Counted from the stretch's first letter, positions 11,673-23,922 are shown. The stretch is 64,000 nucleotides of DNA from Symbiodinium natans (GCA_905221605.1 CAJNDS010000042.1:1-64000), one strand, 5' to 3'. Program-made: numbers and translations. Notes: generated from the sequence alone by a model not told the origin.

Positions 11673-11816
11673 CGCTCGTCTAGAGTCTACACGGGACAGT
11701 CGCTGAGTCACTAGTTTTGCCAAAAGCTGGTGGGGCCACGCGGAGCACGGCTGGGCAAGCATCTGCCTGGACATGATTGGACGAGCAAACGACATCAAAT
11801 GACTCAATGCACTTCA

Positions 11817-12290
11817 TTTCCATCCGGCGAGCGTGTTGTGGGGCTTCTGGGGTCTTCTAGCGTGTTCAGGGCAACTTTAGGGATTTAGGATGATTTAGGG
11901 CCTTGAGGGCTTTTTAGAGCTTTTTTAGCCAAGAGAATGCTTGACTTTATTCGGCCCTTATTGCGGAAAGTTGAGTCAGGGGCTCACGTTGCATGTCATG
12001 CATGTCTAGGGCTGAAGCCGCGGCAGCATCTGGGAGCACAAGGGGCCTTGCAGAAGAGATCGTCACAACTCATCCCTGAATTTCATTGAGAGAGTTGGCA
12101 ACATCTGGTTTTACAATCGTAGGGCCTATGTGCATGGTCAGGAGAAGCATCGCATGAATGCACACTGCAAGGTTCGGGCGACCGTGCCAGGCCGACCAAG
12201 GCATTGCACATGTCCTGAACCGAGAGCCAAGCCAACACTCACATAGGATCCAGCTTCCTGCTGCTGCCTGATTCTAATCTGCTTCCACCT
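11817..12290. other. Spacer upstream of duplicated block copy 1
   Basis: Unique sequence beginning exactly where homology to copy 2 ends. It has degenerate GGGATTTAGG motifs at 11875-11925 and no convincing exon. Confidence 0.5.
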
Positions 12291-12294
12291 TCAA

Positions 12295-12509
12295 TGACAC
12301 ATTTCTCGAATTATTTGCTCTGCTGGTCCTGTGTACTGAGTTCCTTCAGGGTTTCCGCCTGTGCAAGAGGCAACTTGGTGTCGTGCGGGCCACTCTGCAG
12401 CCTGCAACTGCAGACTTGCTGAGGAGTTGGCCCGTTCTGCCAACGTTCTTTGCAGCGCCATAGCAACATCAGCAGCTGCTGCCTGACAGAGCTGCACAGG
12501 AGTTTCCAC
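12295..12509 (-). CDS. Exon-like segment upstream of repeat gene copy 1
   Basis: Reads TPVQLCQAAAADVAMALQRT then LAERANSSASLQLQAAEW. The helical, Ala-rich sequence is open for 72 codons. Not recognised. Confidence 0.35.
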
Positions 12510-12934
12510 ACGAATGAAGCCGTCACCGCACCGGCCTCATGAGCAGAGTGGGAAGTCTGGCTGCCAACGGCTCCTCACGAATGTCAAGCCCGCATAAGAC
12601 ATAAGTGTGCACCTTCCATGAAAGCACTAAGTCACTATGTTTTGTGGAGACTGGGTCTGCACGTAGCCCCCCGCACGATGCCTACTGCTCTCTCCGGGGC
12701 AGATTCAACGCCACCAGGCGCGCCGCACGCACTGCAGTCGCACACACTGCAACGCAACTTATCTACAATCTATAGGATGTGCAGAATCGCTGGCTCTGGC
12801 GTCGTTTGGCGTCCTGTGCGCAGTTTTACAGCACATACTCGGACATTACGTAATATGACTAATCCAGGCTAAAAATAGTAACATATTTGCTAGCTTTGAC
12901 TCCGTAAGGGTTTACGGCTAGACTCATAGGGGTC

Positions 12935-13110
12935 AACATTTTTTGCGTCGCAGTACCCATTCTTTCACCGATCTGAAGATCGCAGGCCCCGTCCAGACAA
13001 TATTGTGTACAACGAGTAATTCTTCAAGTCGGCTGTGGGGGAAGTTGCAGCGAGCCTTCAAAGTCAAGGCACAGTGTCGGGGCTTTGGTACTGCAGTGCA
13101 CTTGCCGCTC
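12935..13110 (-). CDS. Exon-like segment, unrecognised
   Basis: Reads NFPHSRLEELLVVHNIVWTG then PAIFRSVKEWVLRRK. Not recognised; boundaries not fixed. Confidence 0.35.
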
Positions 13111-14475
13111 TTGATTCTGGACCACACTTCGGAGGTCCCTTATTCAGGTACAAGTGCAGTACTTATGGCACTTCTATAGTGGAATCCCATATCGGCAGAA
13201 CCCTCAAAAGGGCCCGCTGCTTACCAACCCATCCGACCCCTCCTGAAAGCTCAGACGCGGCAGCACTTCTGGCAGCTGCCAGGCGCGCCAGCCTGAAACC
13301 CCCCCCTCCTTCAGAGATCTCTCGCTTCACAGAGAACAAGACGCACCAGACCTTCGCTTGGCTTGGCCTTGGGAGGTTTCAGAAGCTGAGGCCAGGGCGC
13401 AGCTGCCAGATCGCGGGCTTCCAACAGCTGGGAGCCTGTCGATCTGCAAGCGCTTGCAGCGTCGTTTCGGATGCACACCCCAGTGCTCCCCTGACAGGCT
13501 GCAACGCGTCAACACGTCGCGCACCGGTCTGTGCACTGCTCACTACGACTTCCCCCGCGCACTGATTCGAAGGCCTTCCACGGCCTGTGAGGCCACGGAG
13601 AGCGTTGCGGCCTTAGGACGTCTGGCACTGAAAAGATGAAACAAGTTAATCGAAGATCTACCAGCAGCTGTTCACATTGTTCACCAAGAAGACGGCTGCG
13701 CAGAGCTGTGCTTCGAACTTCGAACCCCACACGCTCAGGCAGCTAAGGAACAACTCGAGTCTTTAGTGACTCTTCAGTGACTAGGCTCCAAGCTCCGGCT
13801 GCCTTTCCCAGACCCTGGCGCAAAATGGCGCAACATGCATCGTCGGAGCAAAGCCCAGAAGGCCGAGCCACGCCTCCATGGCAATGTAAGCTGCTAGGGC
13901 CTCTCGCGCTTGCACCTGGAACAAGCCGGTGCTACTCTCAGAAACAGCACGTCGTCATTCAAACGGCTATGACTTCGAACACCTGACACATGCCCGCACA
14001 AAACTAGAGCATTGCAGATGACTCGCCTTCGACCATGTGGAACTCGAAGATGGCAAGCGATCGCTGGCCACCTTGGCATATGTCCGAGCCTTAGCATCCC
14101 AGCGTTTCAGAAAAGGATTGACCGCCTCGGCAGCTACTGGCAAAAATGTAGAAATACTTCCAAGCATGCGTCGTTCACGTTTCCGAAAGCCTTGCCTTGT
14201 GGCAGAAGCTCAGTCCATCATGACCGCGAAGCATCTTCGCACGTGCAGTCATGAGGCGCGCATTATCTTGGAGCACTCTGCTCCTCAGAGGCAGGTCGCC
14301 ATATTGGCTGCTGCTTACCCACATGAGCAAAGAGATTAGCAAGGCTCATGCCAACCCCAGTATTTATTTTGGAGCTCGTGCTTTGGAGCTGGGCAAATTG
14401 CACAACTGTCCCGCGGCTGCATGATATGATTTGCTGTGCTGGATGGACAGGGTGTGTGCAAGAGCTACGGGGGGG

Positions 14476-14555
14476 GGAAGAGAGAGAGAGAGATAGATAG
14501 ATAGATAGATAGATAGAGAGACAGAGGGAGAAAAAGAGAGAGAGAGAGAGAGAGA
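14476..14555. repeat. (GA)n/(GATA)n microsatellite
   Basis: AGAGAGAGAGATAGATAGAT and following, then a second GA tract. The reading frames across it are low-complexity artefacts. Confidence 0.9.
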
Positions 14556-14962
14556 ACGGGAGGCGGAAGACGGCTCTGCAGGGATCACTCGGCAGCAAAG
14601 TGGCTTCAGCTCCTGCAAAAATCCAGCATGCACACAAGACTGCACAGGTTTCAGTCTGCCATCCCCAGTCTTTGCGGCCGGCTTGGTCCTGAACTTGGAG
14701 TGGCGCCCCCCCTCCTGCAAGCAAGAAAGCCCACGCCGACTCCAGATTGTGCTGAGGCTTCCCTTCTCGTCTACTGCCATCATCCTAGTATATAATCCCA
14801 CAAAATATCCCCGGAATCCCAGCAAAACCCCAAAAACCCGAAAATGTCCTGGTGGCGTGAGGCCCAGCGCTGGAGGAGCTCCGCGGCCGATGCTCCGAGG
14901 AGCCGCCGAAGAATGTCACAGCAGGCCGAGGTCTCCTGTATAAGCTTTGTATGGTTTAGGTT

Positions 14963-15060
14963 GGGATGTTCCCCCTTATGCTAACAGTCCTTGATAGGGA
15001 TTCTAGTAGGGGGGTACTATAATCCCTACTGAGGACTGCTAGTAGAAGGGGGAACATCCC
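14963..15060. repeat. 98-bp imperfect hairpin (46-bp inverted repeat, 6-base G loop)
   Basis: The left arm starts GGGATGTTCCCCCTT and the right arm ends AAGGGGGAACATCCC. By eye 39 of 46 arm positions pair; the loop is GGGGGG. This resembles a foldback or MITE-like element. No coding capacity. Confidence 0.85.
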
Positions 15061-16420
15061 AAGGCTTCGGGATGTAAAGGGCTTTAGATGCCTATTTAGG
15101 GTTTTATCGAGGTCCATTGATACCTCGCGAAAACAGCGAAGTACCAACAAGGGTTCTGACACAGACACAGGCGGAACACCAAGCATTCTGCAAGAATGTT
15201 TCAAGGATCCTCCCCACGGCAGAGCAACCAGATCGATCTTCGCAAGAGCTCTCGGCAGTGCACCTGGACAAGACGAAGCTAACGATGCAGGCTCAGGCAA
15301 ACCTCACTACAGCCTGCACACAACCCCAAAAGCCCCCAACCCCGAGTCTGTTCTTAGCTCGATCCGGCAGGACGACCCGGCCGATCCTGCTTCGGGCACT
15401 CAACCAGCACGCGAAAGAGCCCACGGACCGAGGCCGTCTTTGGGACCTCTGGCACCTCTGCAGTTCATTGGAGGATGTACAGGATGTGACAGGGGCATCC
15501 CCCCCTAAAAAAAACCCATCGAGGCAAGACGAGGTCTCCGAGATCCGGGCCATCCCGTAGGGGTCCTGCAAACGCGGGGGGGGGGGGGGGGGGGGGTGGG
15601 AGCCTTCCTTCTACACTTTATAATGAAATAGGGGAGCCCTAAAATAGGCTCCCAAATAGTAGGATTCCCTTATCATAAGGACCCGAATAAGGTACCCCAA
15701 TTTCGGAAACCACCAAACTGCATGCACCTCTATGACCCGGTGCTCAAACTTTGAGATGTCGTCGTCGCTCGACAAGCAGTCCTGCAGCCGATCCCTTCAA
15801 AACGGGAACAGGGCACACCAGATGTTAGAAACTCAATGCTCGTAGTAGGGGTGCTGATGGCTCAAGCAATCTTTGCATAACTAAAGGTATCCAAGCCCCA
15901 AAAGCCTCAGGGGCCCTTGAGGAAGGGTTGTGGTACCACTGCACAGGTAGATGCAGGTAGAGTCCGGCAATGACGAAGATCTTTCTGGGCCCAGAAGCCC
16001 GGCAAAGCATGAACTTGCTTGGTGCGTCCCCCAACAGTCCTCGAACTTCACCTGCAAGAAATACACTTGGGTCGAAGGAGCTCTCGAACAGCTTTGTTGA
16101 GCCCTAAGAACCCTACGAGTTCGTACTAGCAAGTACCAGTAACTAGTAAGTACGAGGCAGAACTCTGAGAACCCTAAGAACCCCAACACGCGATTCAACT
16201 CGACGGTCGTGTGGTGTGCTCAGAGGGCACCGGGTAAGAGGGCCCTTTGCTTCGGGGATTCGGCTAGCAAAATTGTACTGTAAAGTGACCCCCCTCCCTT
16301 GGTCGAACCCGTAATATGATACTTGAAAAAGGCGTAGGCAGCTAAGTGCCTTGGTTGCTCGGGTGTGATGCGTTGAATATACATTCACTTCACGTCAGTT
16401 AAACTCAGTCAAGCATTTGG
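15061..16420. other. Region without a recognised gene
   Basis: Contains the poly-G tract and the dispersed repeat above. Short frames on both strands lack domains or convincing splice sites. Confidence 0.4.
15605..15708 (+). repeat. Dispersed short repeat, copy 1
   Basis: The reverse complement, starting GGTTTCCGAAATT and containing AAGGGAATCCTAC and ATTTGGG, matches 43106-43215. It follows a poly-G tract at 15577-15597. Confidence 0.6.
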
Positions 16421-16424
16421 GCGC

Positions 16425-16935
16425 TCCCCACACTTGCCTCAAGCACCTTCGTATCGTAGCCAGCATCATACAAGCGACTCCTGCAAACAAATCTACCTAC
16501 TTCAGCTCCTTGCTGCAAACTCAGATCCGGTCTCTCCCCTGACATCTGCCATCTCTTGCCTGGTGTACTCGGTAAAGTAGTGCATGAGTGATCCTGGCGC
16601 AGATGCCAAGCATCCTTCCTGCCAAGCAAGACTCCAATGACTCCAATGCCCGAGCTGCATGATCTTAGCACCCTCTTTGACATATCTTACAGCGCGCAGC
16701 CGACATGCACGTGGCCTCGCAGCTGTCCGTCAGGATCCATGATGCCCTGATGCAAGTGAGCTATCACATCCGACCACAGCAGTTGGATGAAGACAGCTGC
16801 AGCACTACTAGAAATCCTGTGCGCGCTGTGCAGCTGGATCTGGGTCTTCGGCTGTTCTGCGGTTTCGATGACGCTCTGTGCCATCTCCTGCAAACGCGCA
16901 AGCCCGAGCTCGCTTCGCATGTGATTAGAATGATT
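16425..16935 (-). CDS. Cluster of three exon-like segments, unrecognised
   Basis: 16700-16900 reads LARLQEMAQSVIETAEQPKT after a CAG acceptor and continues VFIQLLWSDVIAHLHQGIM. 16505-16640 reads SLMHYFTEYTRQEMADVRGE then TGSEFAARS. 16430-16490 follows TTTGTTTGCAG and reads SRLYDAGYDTKVLEAS. They lie in one transcriptional direction and could be one gene. No domain recognised. Confidence 0.4.
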
Positions 16936-17417
16936 AGACCTTGCAGGTGACTTCATGTTTTAATCAAGCTGTCCATGCGGAACTCAAAAGGGAGGAGCAC
17001 GGCACTCTTCTCGCCGGCAAAGCGCTGCCTTGGCATCAGAAGCACGACTGCAGAAACCATGCCCACACGCTGCACCCACCCGCCTCTTTACCCACCACCA
17101 CTTAACAAGTTACTAAATCAGCAGCAGTGGGTGCGCAAGTTAAGGTCTGTACTGTACGTCGACCCTTCGAAGCATATCGCACTCGTTAGCAGCTGTTAGC
17201 AACTTACTGCCTGCTGCCATCTGCTGCTGGAACGCTGGAGCGCAGTCGTGCTGAATGGGATCACCAATGCACCAGCGACCGCAACCTTCAAGCTTCTTTG
17301 GGGAGGGGCGTCGTAACTCGGTGTTTCTCGCAGAAATTGCACGCCTGGTGGTAAGCTTCGACGGCCTGCCGTGCCCTCCTGGGGAGTTGCTTCAAGCGGT
17401 CGCCGTCCCATGCTGCC

Positions 17418-17633
17418 ACAGAAACACTGAGTTGCGCGGCTTCAGGATTAGGATGTCATCCATGGTCAACGGATTGCAGGGCGCATGGAAGAAGAGCACC
17501 ACCTTTGCAAAGGCAACAAAAAACGCGGGAAGAACCGCAGCCAGGTCTTGGAGCCACATCAAGAGTCCGGCAACTGTGAGTACCGGTGAGATGGTCCATT
17601 CCTCCGTGGCCGCTTCGGATACTGACTTGCTGT
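17418..17633 (-). CDS. Exon-like segment with membrane helices
   Basis: Open frame reading PVLTVAGLLMWLQDLAAVLP then AFFVAFAKVVLFFHAPCNPL and MDDILILKPRNSVFLWQHG. Two hydrophobic stretches suggest a membrane protein. An acceptor CTCACAG lies at about 17574 and a GC donor at about 17418. Family not recognised. Confidence 0.45.
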
Positions 17634-18162
17634 GACCTCAACCATCCAGGTCCGGCAGGCACAAGAACTCTGAAAAGCACGTAGGGATTCTTTGATTCTT
17701 CTGGCTTAGGTTACGCTTTTGATTTGTGCTAAATCCCTTTTGATACCAGAACCCCTCATCAACAGGAAAAGGGAGCCTAGTCTAGCACCACCAACGTGCC
17801 AATGATTGACATCACTCCGCACAGCGAAGGTACCAGGTCGAAACGAGACGTCGTGGTGCAAGTCGTCTGCCTGGGATGCCGAGCCGATACCATCACAGCG
17901 CTGTCAAGTCGAAGACATCCTTCCTGGCCTTGTGATCATGAAGCGACCCCTGTTGGGTTCGATGCGCCTGAACACGGGAAAGATCTGTGCAAATCGCTGA
18001 GAAATTCCTACAGACCCCATTGCTCTCAGAGCCAGCTGAAATACTGCGCCTCCCCCCTGTCTGCAGCCGCCATCAAAGCATGCCTCATCTTTGATACCTT
18101 GATGCACAGACTCGCGTACTAGTCTGCTATGTAGTGCATGGTCTCTACTCATCTCTACAGGA

Positions 18163-18246
18163 TGAAAGAAGCGAACTTGACCACAGCCTTGGCAGTGGCA
18201 TTCTCCTGGATCGTGTCCCACATGCCTAGCCCGAAGCTGCCACGGA
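18163..18246 (-). CDS. Exon-like segment, unrecognised
   Basis: After GTGGCAG it reads FGLGMWDTIQENATAKAVVK then FASFIL. It lies about 600 bp upstream of the membrane segment at 17.4-17.6 kb on the same strand and may be part of the same gene. Confidence 0.4.
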
Positions 18247-19124
18247 AAATATTTCAGGTTGGGCCAGTAGTGCCACAACGGGTGGCAAAGCACGCCTGGT
18301 GCAGAGGCCCGGTAGCGATAGGTTGGCTTTATGGAGTGACCTCACCAGCAGCTTCCCTTAAGGAGTCTGCAACTCTTCAAACAGTGGACAGACGAATGCA
18401 GCAAAGCAACTGAGCAAGTCAGAGCGCATTCCTCACGAGCACAGTGAGCAGCATCACTTTTAGTGTGAGCTTCTACAGAGTTAGGCTCCACAGGACGAAG
18501 AGTCCTGCCATCACTTCCTGCACAGTCCCTCGTTTTTGCTGAAGGTGCGGCTGGAATCCTTGCAGCCATGGATGGAGAAGCAGCGAAGGGCACGATATAA
18601 TTCGACGCGTCCAAGAAGCACCGCAAAAACACTAAAGCAGTCAAGAGCCTTCGATGCCAGTGATCTGATCAGCCTTTACAGCATGCAAGGTGCAGTGATG
18701 ACTTTGGATGTGATGTCATGTGAAAGCAGCAGAACACCAGTCTCGTGCTCCAGCAAACGTGCAGTGCAGGCCTCCGACGTCTTTCGAGGGGCATCCTTTG
18801 GGTCCTGTGGCTTCGCAGGGTCCTTTCAACGGGTGACGCGGCAGCATGCGCAGACAGGCGCCAAGTCCGAAGAACCCCCATTTGAGGCAATGGCCTCCCG
18901 CACCTCCGACTGGGCTACTGTCGACCTCGGCAGCGTGGTGCTTAGAATGTGCAAGACATGACGTTCGGCATGCCTGCGGCCTACTGGTACAAGCTGTTGC
19001 AAGTGTCTCGGAGCGGCTGGGACGCAAGAAACACCAGACTTGCCGCATCCGAGGTGCTTTCGAGTTTCCCTGACAGCCTATGCTGCGGCAGGCCGGCAAA
19101 TCAAAAAGGACAAAAAACTCAAAG

Positions 19125-19230
19125 CAGCGAGGAAGTTCTTGTAGCCCGTCTATCGAAGGCCCCATGATCTTATCATCCGTCGCCAAGACGCCCAGGGCAT
19201 GAGCTTGTGCAAGGACGGTGCATCCTTGTC
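19125..19230 (-). CDS. Exon-like segment, unrecognised
   Basis: After CTGACAAG it reads CTVLAQAHALGVLATDDKIM then GPSIDGLQ. Not recognised. Confidence 0.4.
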
Positions 19231-20429
19231 AGGCTCATTCTTTGTCCACCTCCGGGGTGTCCTCACAAGCATGCTACGATTCTTCCGGCCTAAGATCTGG
19301 CTCCGTTTAAATCCAGCGAGTTCAGAAGGCACAAGGGGTATGCACGGCATGCAACCCCCCCCTCAAACATGCCATCATCCTTATAGGAACTCCAAAAACC
19401 GGCAACCTTCCACCTTAAACCCCGAATTAGCGGAAACCATGGGAAGCCCTGATAAGCGTCCTGGCCGTCGCCGCCAGCCTGACCACTTTGCCATCCCCAG
19501 GACCTGCGACTTGCCATCCCCCCAGAAAAAGCACCCAAAAACGTGGAGCTGTGAAGTCCCTCGAACCGTTCCGACTCGTGCTGGCGCGTTGTTTGAAGTG
19601 GACTGGCTGAGTCGGCAAAGGATGCTGTGAGAGTTCTGATTTGCATTACGATGGGCCAATGCTTGCAGATTCCGGCGGGAGCCTGCGCTTCTAAACCGCC
19701 AGGCCAGTGCATTGCTCTAGGGCTTGGAATCGAAGATTAACTGATTAGCAGTGATAGAATGAAGTACGTATTGATCCGAGACCAGGGCGGGCTACCGGCT
19801 GCCAGTGTCGACGGTCACTGTCCAAGGCCACACCGGCCGCCGCAATGAGGCCCCCGGCACCTCACAAGAGCCAATCTCAGACCACGCTTTGCTCTTCGCT
19901 GAATTTTATTCTGGCCTGATGGCGTTGTCGTGCCCCTGGCAACAGTGACGCCGCGTCCGTGAGCCTCTTTGCAAGCTGGCTGCTCACTACTCCTTGTCGA
20001 AGCTTCGGACGACAGGCTAGCGGCTTGCAGATAAGTGGCAGGTCGAGGAAAGGAAACCTCCCGCTTGTATCCGGCGGGCATGTCATGGGTACGTGAGGGC
20101 TATGCCAAGCTGCTACAAGTCGTCTGCTGAAGCTCTCTGCTACAGGACTTCTGGTAGATGTTCGTGCTGGATGTGCGATCTGCGTGTTGAACTCATGACT
20201 GGCCTCTGCTCGAATCGGAAACAAGCCACAGGTGCAGATTGTTGCGCCTACACTTGCTAACACTTCCACTCAATCTTAACCGTCTTAACCTTGTCAGGGC
20301 AGGATTTACACTCTCCGACCGTTGCAGTTTGCAGGCATGTCAAGGCGCAGACGAAAGACTCCGTCAGCCCCGGCTGAGCTGCTATGGGACTGATTCGGCC
20401 AGCAGCCTGCACCGGGCTACTATCGACAT

Positions 20430-20645
20430 TCATTATCATCATTCTCGTGGCGCGGGCCATCGTCATCACCACCATCATTGCCGTCATCGGCGTCAACATT
20501 GCCATCATTCATATTGATCCTCATCCTCATCTGCCGGCGGCGTTGGCAGCACCGTTCCCATCATGATCATCCCCATCCCCATCCTCATCGTCGTCGACAT
20601 CATTGCCATCATGACCATCGGCATCATCGCTACCATCATATTTTC
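20430..20645. repeat. Cryptic CAT/ATC trinucleotide-rich stretch
   Basis: Dense but irregular CAT/CATC triplets make several frames rich in Ile or His; treated as low complexity rather than protein. Confidence 0.75.
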
Positions 20646-21204
20646 AGACAGGAGGTGGAAACACAGACCGGGACGCATGCCCTGACAGTATGCAGACAGT
20701 TCTGAGGAAATGGCCTTTCATACTGAGATCTTCCTGAGATTCGAGCCATTGCAATTTCCGCAGAGCGCTGCGGGTGCGCAGAGACGAGCTGCTCTGCCTG
20801 CACAAGCAAGAGCGGACTTGAGCCGACCAGCGTTGCAGGAATCTGGACTGTCGGGGGTCACCTGCTGCAGCAGCTCAGCCGCAGTTGCAGCATGCTGTGG
20901 TCGAGGCCCTCCTCCACACTCCAGTGACTCCAATGCTCTTACAAGGGTTGATATAGGGCTACTAGCAGGGCTATTTCGGGGTTGTCTAGGGTCATAGGGT
21001 TCTTGGGTCATTGTGGGTGGTCATTTCCGTCTTCGTAGAGGGTGACAGCAATGGCCGTTGGCATGTCCATGCAAAACCCGTCTCCTGCGCCAATGACCGC
21101 GCGGGGGAGGCGAGCTGCATGAGCCAAGAAGGAATCTAAACCTCAATTGCTCCCAAAGAACAGCACGAACAGCACATCAAGAGCTCTCTACTTCGACTTG
21201 GATC

Positions 21205-21280
21205 CAGAATACTATAACAATAATCATAATAAGAATAATAATAATAATCATAATAGTAATAATAAGAATAATAATAACCC
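21205..21280. repeat. AAT-rich microsatellite
   Basis: Irregular AATAATAATCATAAT repeats. Confidence 0.85.
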
Positions 21281-21689
21281 CCGAACGGCCGACTGGACTG
21301 GGACTCTACTGCCTTGGCTCTTGGTAGTTCTTGAGCTGCCAAAGCCAAGGCCCCAGCTCCCTGCAGCAGTTGCCAGCACCATGGCATTTGACCAGGGCAG
21401 CAACAAGCAAAGGCGGCTTCAGTGTGAGTTCTTCTGCACGTCACACTCGGTCATCTTGCTGCGTGTGGCCGAAGCTGATAGACTTGGTGCACTTTAGGGT
21501 TTAGGACTTAGGGTTTGAGGGCTTAGAAGTTCCTCGTCGTAGTTGCCGGTTGTGTTAACGCGGCCTTTTCTCCTCTCCTTGATTCTAAAGGGGAAGGTTT
21601 GGTTGAACATAGGTCTGATATGAGGATATTCGTGAGTGTCGAGCTGCAGAGCGTGGAAGCTTGAGGCAAAGTTGCCGGCGGCGGACAAT

Positions 21690-22395
21690 TTGTAAAAAAC
21701 CTAGAAACCCTTCAAATCCTCAAAATTTTAAAAGGCCGGCCATTTAAAATTTTAAGGTTTTTAAGGTTTTAAGGATTTTAAAAAATCTAAATGGTTTGGG
21801 GAGGGGCCCGGGGCCGGTCCAAACCATTTAAATGTTTAAGAATCTTTACAATCCTTAAAACCCTTGAAACTTTTAAAAGGCCTGCCATTTAAAGCTTTAA
21901 GGATTTCAAGGATTTTACGGCCTTGTAAAATGTTAAAAAGCCTTAAAATCTAAAATGATAAAAGGCCGGCCAATAACATTTTACGGATTTTAAGGATTTT
22001 TAAAATTTAAATGGTTTGGGGAGGGGCCCGGGGCAGGTCCAAACCATTTATCCTTTAAAATCCTTAAAATATCAAAAGGCCGGCCATTAGAAATGTTAAG
22101 GATTTTAAGGATTCTGCGACCTTTCAATTTTTAAATCGGCCTTTTAAATTTAAAAGCGGCCTTTTAAATTTTTAAAAAGCCTTAAAATCCTTACAATCCT
22201 TAACATTTTAAAAGGCCGGCCATTTAAAACTTGAAGGATTTTAAGGATTTTACGGCCTTTTAAGTTTTTAAATCGGCCTCTTAAATTTTCTAAATGCCTT
22301 AATATCCTCAAAATCCTTAAAATTTTAAAGGCCTGCCACGCAAAATTTCAAGGTTTTTAAGGTTTTTAAGGATTTTTGAAAATTTAGCTGGTTTG
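21690..22395. repeat. AT-rich array with GGCCGGCC palindromes
   Basis: AAAAGGCCGGCCATTTAAAA or a variant (GGCCTGCC) occurs at about 21729, 21878, 21960, 22076, 22211 and 22330, separated by 80-150 bp of TTTTAAGGATTTT-type sequence on both strands. Two copies of GGTTTGGGGAGGGGCCCGGG lie at about 21792 and 22012, and a truncated one at 22391. No coding potential. Confidence 0.85.
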
Positions 22396-22396
22396 G

Positions 22397-22755
22397 GGAG
22401 GGGGGTCTAACCACAAAAGTTGAAGAAACCAAGGTTCAAGCATCGAAAAACAAGAGAGGGGTCTAACCACAAAAGTTGAAGAAACCAAGGGGGTCTAACC
22501 ACGGGAAAACAAGAGAGGTGTCTAACCACAAAAGTTGAAGAATCAAGGAGGTCTAACCACAAAAGTCTGAGAAACCAAGGTTCAAGCAACGGGAAAACAA
22601 GAGAGGGGTCTAACCACAAAAGTTGAAGAAACCAAGGGGATCTAACCACAAAAGTCCAAGAAGCCAAGGTTCAAGCAACGGGCAAACAAGAAAGGGGTCT
22701 AACCACAAAAGTTGAAGAAACCAAGGGGGTCTAACCACAAAAGTCCAAGAAACCG
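22397..22755. repeat. Tandem array of GGTCTAACCACAAAAGTTGA units
   Basis: A unit of roughly 33 bp alternates with a longer variant that adds GGTTCAAGCAACGGGAAAAC. Around nine copies of TCTAACCAC are seen. A (CT)n tract follows at 22757-22795. Open frames across the array (WFLQLLWLDP repeats) are artefacts. Confidence 0.9.
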
Positions 22756-23511
22756 TCTCTTTCTCTCTCTCTCTCTCTCACTTTCACTTTCTCTTGTCCC
22801 CTTTCGCCTTCCCTCGCATCGTTCCACGCCCTTACCTTCCCTCCTTTCCGCCCTACCCATACCGATGCATCGCACAAGCGCACAAGCAAACAAGACATCG
22901 GTATTAGTTTTCTTGTCCTCGGAGTAGACATGCAAGCAAAAACAAACTGCCATCAGGAGGGTGACACTAAACAAATTGCAGTTTGGGACGGCTGGCTTGG
23001 CTAGCAAGGTCGCACACAGCCTCTATGATTCAGAGACGGTGCTGTCAGACATTATCGGGTCTTGCACGTGCAGACATAAGATGCGTCTAAGATACGTCTG
23101 GAGGGTGCACATGCCGCTCCGCAACTAGCGTGCCCGCACCAGAAGCAAGCAGACTCAGCTGCCACCAAGCACATACCAAGCACCATCAGCGGCTCCTGAC
23201 AGCTCTTGAATGATGTCACATGTGCGCTGCTTGTTCAACGTAAAATGCTGAGTTCAAGCCTGGACCCAAACGGGTTCAGGCTGTAGGGTGTTGCCCACAC
23301 ACTTGGGCAACCTTGGGCAGCTTGCATCTGAGGCAGGGGCAGCTCCGCAGCCAAGAACTCGCAAGCGGACTCTGGCGGAGGCCGCTCCCTGAGAAGCGCC
23401 TCAGTGGGGTTCTTGGGGCTTCGGGTTTTTGGCAGTAAGAGCTTGAGGGTTCTGGATTCTAGGCCTTACTCTGGGATTCAAGGGTTCGAGGTTTAGGAGG
23501 CCTTCAGGAGC

Positions 23512-23703
23512 TTAACTCGGGCTTGGGAGGAGCGGCAGGTCGTGTCCGACAGTGTCGAGTAATCGAGTATATCTCGAACAGCCCTGAATCCTCAAAATCT
23601 GCGACTGAGCAGCTTCCACCGCACCAGCAAGCCTCCCTTCCAAGTCGTGCCTCAGACGAGACATGCAGAGACCAGAGGCAAGCGCTTCCCCCCTCGTGAG
23701 CAC
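23512..23703 (-). CDS. Exon-like segment downstream of the desaturase
   Basis: Reads RHDLEGRLAGAVEAAQSQIL and RIQGCSRYTRLLDTVGHDLP. It lies about 220 bp past the desaturase stop and could be a 5' exon of the next gene on the strand. Not recognised. Confidence 0.4.
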   Translation of the reverse strand: MLTRGEALASGLCMSRLRHDLEGRLAGAVEAAQSQILRIQGCSRYTRLLDTVGHDLPLLPSPS

Positions 23704-23922
23704 AGTGAGTGACAGCCCAGGCCTTCCGAAACCCTACAAGTTGTGCCCTAAAGTGCCCCCCCCCCCTCCATGGCCTATGGACCGCCCCCTAAACTGCAAG
23801 GAGGCTGTCCGATGACCTGCCCGGACGCGGCAGGCATTTGGTTGCCCTTCGACACATCTAGGTCTGCGACACCGGCCAGCCTTCGGGCCGGTTTTTGCTA
23901 AGAAAGCATACTTGAGAAGCCC

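Larger units (their letters stand above)
7708..11816 (-). repeat. Duplicated block, copy 1 (4.1 kb)
   Basis: This block matches 32048-35271 in direct orientation. Homology starts abruptly at GGCAGAAGGGTTGCC and ends at CAATGCACTTCA on the plus strand, and covers the repeat gene, about 460 bp downstream of it and about 160 bp upstream. The length difference (about 885 bp) is close to two 438-bp repeat units plus small indels. Confidence 0.9.

Noticed and set aside
20239..20705. His-rich and Ile-rich frames at the CAT-rich stretch
   Set aside because: Low-complexity triplet repeat; all frames are open for compositional reasons.
22407..23007. Minus frames with WFLQLLWLDP repeats
   Set aside because: They are translations of a non-coding tandem array and a (CT)n tract.
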